Shown here: positions 62,186 through 64,000 of the stretch, in pieces
How positions within the stretch are numbered: position 1 is the first letter of the stretch
Layout: every line of letters starts with the position of its first letter
From: Muricea muricata
Taxonomy: Eukaryota > Cnidaria > Anthozoa > Malacalcyonacea > Plexauridae
Length of the DNA: 64,000 nucleotides
NCBI GenBank assembly: GCA_963855995.1
Contig: OY979723.1
Span: 13,778,713 to 13,842,712 of the forward strand
Reading direction: 5' to 3'
The notes under the pieces: generated by a model
Told to the model about the DNA's origin: nothing
What the model saw: the letters and a program-made list of their open reading frames with translations, nothing else
Database searches by the model: none
Translations under genes and position numbers: made by a program

Positions 62186-62638
62186 TCTGGAATAGACAAT
62201 GAATAATTTAGTCACATCTATTAATTTTCGTTTGATTCCCACAACTCGTTTTAACACACTAGCCGTGTGTTCGTCCTTTGGCGCGTTGCAGCGGTTCCAT
62301 AGAGGATTGTGTTGTTTTAGAAATCCTAATAAAACACCGCCGTCGTACGGCGAGAGAGCAGTCGTAGTTCAATATAATGTAACCTGTTAAGTGTCAGACA
62401 TTAATAGATATAACAACATAACAACAAACTGGCTTGAACCTCAGAATTGTCTGATGTTATAAAGCTCGTGAGTTTATTCAATGTGTCAACGCTGATGTGC
62501 TTTAGAAGAAAAGAAATGATATATTTCTATACGCAATAAGTATAATTATTAAGTACTGGCCAAAATAAGAATAGTTGTTGATTGAATAAATTATATATTT
62601 CACCATATTGAAGCAATAAATTTACTATTGGTGTTCAT

Positions 62639-62668
62639 CACGTGCTACATTCCCGATCACTGATTGGT
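62639..62668. promoter_or_regulatory. E-box and inverted CCAAT box upstream of Maf
   Basis: CACGTG at 62639-62644 and ATTGGT at 62663-62668 lie 200-230 bp upstream of the ATG, where proximal promoter elements are usual. Called by motif only; no TATA box was seen. Confidence 0.3.
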
Positions 62669-62870
62669 TATAGCGGTATTGCACCTGATAATCACATGAC
62701 TGCGAAGATGTAATGTATGATCCAAAAGGGAAAAACAGCATTCCCTTCAAACACGTCGTCGAAACGACATCACTGAATCAAGCTACATTTCAAAAGTCTT
62801 TTAAACCTCAAATATTGTCGTTGTGACAGACGTTGTTCTGTTAAACGATCGATAATCTTTCACAGAAACG

Positions 62871-64000
62871 ATGGAACAGTCACAGAGTCTAAATTATAGC
62901 GATATCGAGGACGATTTCGAACTAGACTTCGCTGTACAACAGCTAGATGCCACTTTTCATCCGGACAAGTCCGATTATTCTACCATGTTCGAAGTCGATG
63001 CGAACCACAATGGCATTGAGAACGCGAAATCTCATCTTCCAGACATTATGACGTCTTCATTGAATGGTTTTGGTCTAGCTGGAAACGATGAAGGACTTGA
63101 ACACGTCGATGATAAACCAATGTTTACAAGCCCAAGGCTTGAAGACAAACTCCACATGAAGAATGGTCTTGATGTTTCATATTTGAGCAACTGGCTCGTT
63201 AAATCGCTTGATATGACCAGTGTTGACCAGATGGATACCCCAGTACAAGATACGTTGAAAAACCGCCGCCATATTACGCGTGAGGACTTACTCCTGTCAC
63301 AAAACCTTGACCTCGCACGAGAATTTGAATTAGGCGCTGAAAAACGAAAATTAACAACGAACGACTTGATGAATGGTTTACACGGCGAAGCATTTCATGC
63401 GTTAGATCAAAATATGCTCCAAACGCGAGCGGAATCAACAAACGTCGAAGCGACGAATTCGACTAGCTCAGTCAACAACAACGGAAAAGAAAATGTGCAA
63501 ACGGATGCAAGTCGTAAAAGGAAAAAAACGAGCGAGACAACCGATGCTGAAGTATTCAGTATCACGAACTTGAATTCCAAGGTTTCCAGCAAAGAAATGA
63601 CGCCACCAGCTGCACGAGAGAGAAGTCGGCGGAAAGCGAGAACAAGAAGTCGTCGTAGCGAAACAGAATATTTTCCCGAGTTTGACGAACTCAGTCCAGC
63701 GCCAAGCCCCGAAGCTGAAGTGCCTAACGTGCCCTCAAACCTCACAAAGATATATGTCGATGATGATGAACTGGTAACTCTTGATACGAAGGCACTTAAT
63801 AAGCGTGTTAAGCTTTTACCAAAAACAGTCGTCGATGAGATCAAACACAGAAGAAGAACTTTGAAGAACCGCGGATACGCCCGGTCTTGTCGCGAAAAGA
63901 AGATGACTGAGACTGAAAGCTTACAACGAAGTAAAACTGACTTAGAAAAAGAACTGGCCTGTAAAAGAGTTGAATTACAACTGGCGTTGTTGCAACGCGA
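62871..64000 (+). CDS. Maf-family bZIP transcription factor, 3' end outside window
   Basis: An open frame from ATG at 62871 runs 376 codons to the edge without a stop or needed intron. The first 290 residues are acidic and Ser/Asn-rich (SDIEDDFELDF near the start), with a basic stretch ERSRRKARTRSRR at about 250-265. Residues about 297-325 fit the Maf extended homology region (DELVTLDTKALNKRV...TVVDEIK). Residues 326-345 are the basic region HRRRTLKNRGYARSCREKKM with the RTLKNRGYAxSCR signature and the Maf-specific tyrosine in NRGYA. A leucine zipper has begun (LEKELACKRVELQLALL). It should act in the nucleus as a dimer on MARE-type sites. A long N-terminal region before the bZIP fits large Mafs, but a resemblance to a known activation domain was not seen. 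No introns break the visible part, as is common for large Maf genes. Confidence 0.88.
   Translation, partial: MEQSQSLNYSDIEDDFELDFAVQQLDATFHPDKSDYSTMFEVDANHNGIENAKSHLPDIMTSSLNGFGLAGNDEGLEHVDDKPMFTSPRLEDKLHMKNGLDVSYLSNWLVKSLDMTSVDQMDTPVQDTLKNRRHITREDLLLSQNLDLAREFELGAEKRKLTTNDLMNGLHGEAFHALDQNMLQTRAESTNVEATNSTSSVNNNGKENVQTDASRKRKKTSETTDAEVFSITNLNSKVSSKEMTPPAARERSRRKARTRSRRSETEYFPEFDELSPAPSPEAEVPNVPSNLTKIYVDDDELVTLDTKALNKRVKLLPKTVVDEIKHRRRTLKNRGYARSCREKKMTETESLQRSKTDLEKELACKRVELQLALLQR

Larger units (their letters stand above)
60668..62870. other. Head-to-head intergenic region between gene 9 and the Maf gene
   Basis: The two genes are transcribed away from each other, so both promoters should lie here. 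Candidate sites are two GGGAATTCCC palindromes (61933 and 62176), a CACGTG E-box (62639) and an inverted CCAAT box (62663). No coding sequence was recognised. Confidence 0.6.

Noticed and set aside
63407-63844. Minus-strand 145-codon open frame at the right edge
   Set aside because: It is the antisense shadow of the Maf coding sequence, which runs open to the window edge.

Overview
The window is animal genomic DNA. It is AT-rich and has GT-AG introns, short exons and many small inverted-repeat elements. A Maf-type bZIP transcription factor at the right edge shows that the source is a metazoan. The gene style and the palindromic repeats suggest an early-branching marine invertebrate, perhaps a cnidarian, but that is a guess. 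No bacterial, organelle, rRNA, intact tRNA or CRISPR feature was seen.

From 1 to 60667 the minus strand carries nine tandem paralogous genes, numbered here 1 to 9 from left to right; gene 1 runs off the left edge. I rebuilt each gene from splice sites and reading phase. Every complete model adds up to a whole number of codons. All share one exon plan: (1) signal peptide plus a small cysteine-rich module, ending in phase 1; (2) an R-type (ricin-B-like beta-trefoil) lectin domain, phase 1; (3) a module starting G-C-[YF]-R with a conserved APIF in most genes, phase 0; (4) a module with W/N-G..L..L..C..HC.[LI]LK, phase 0; (5) a Ser/Thr-rich stalk, one membrane helix and a basic stop-transfer sequence, phase 2; (6 onward) one to four exons for the cytoplasmic tail. 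The products are therefore predicted type I membrane lectin receptors of about 470 to 1100 residues.

The tails are rich in YxxL/YxxV/YxxI motifs resembling ITIM, ITAM or SH2-docking sites, and the tails are where the genes differ most. Genes 2 and 3 have YHTLEQ/ELEYTYAKDTD repeats (nine full units against two). Gene 6 has ELKYDYAxNTxxPRI repeats, and gene 9 is a decayed relative of it. Genes 7 and 8 have DDYVxxDxSYxTV repeats, and gene 5 is related. Gene 4 is truncated and has lost its tail tyrosines. Gene 7 looks chimeric, with a gene 6-like front and a gene 8-like back. Together this looks like a rapidly evolving lectin-receptor cluster; a self/non-self or immune role is inference only.

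Between and inside the genes lie many non-autonomous inverted-repeat elements. They include a 638-bp foldback element, a hAT-type element with a perfect 8-bp target duplication, and a TTAA-flanked family with two copies. There are also poly-G tracts, small minisatellites and a 2.5-kb insertion in gene 7 intron 2. From 60668 to 62870 a 2.2-kb head-to-head intergenic region separates gene 9 from the plus-strand Maf gene, which begins at 62871 and runs off the right edge.
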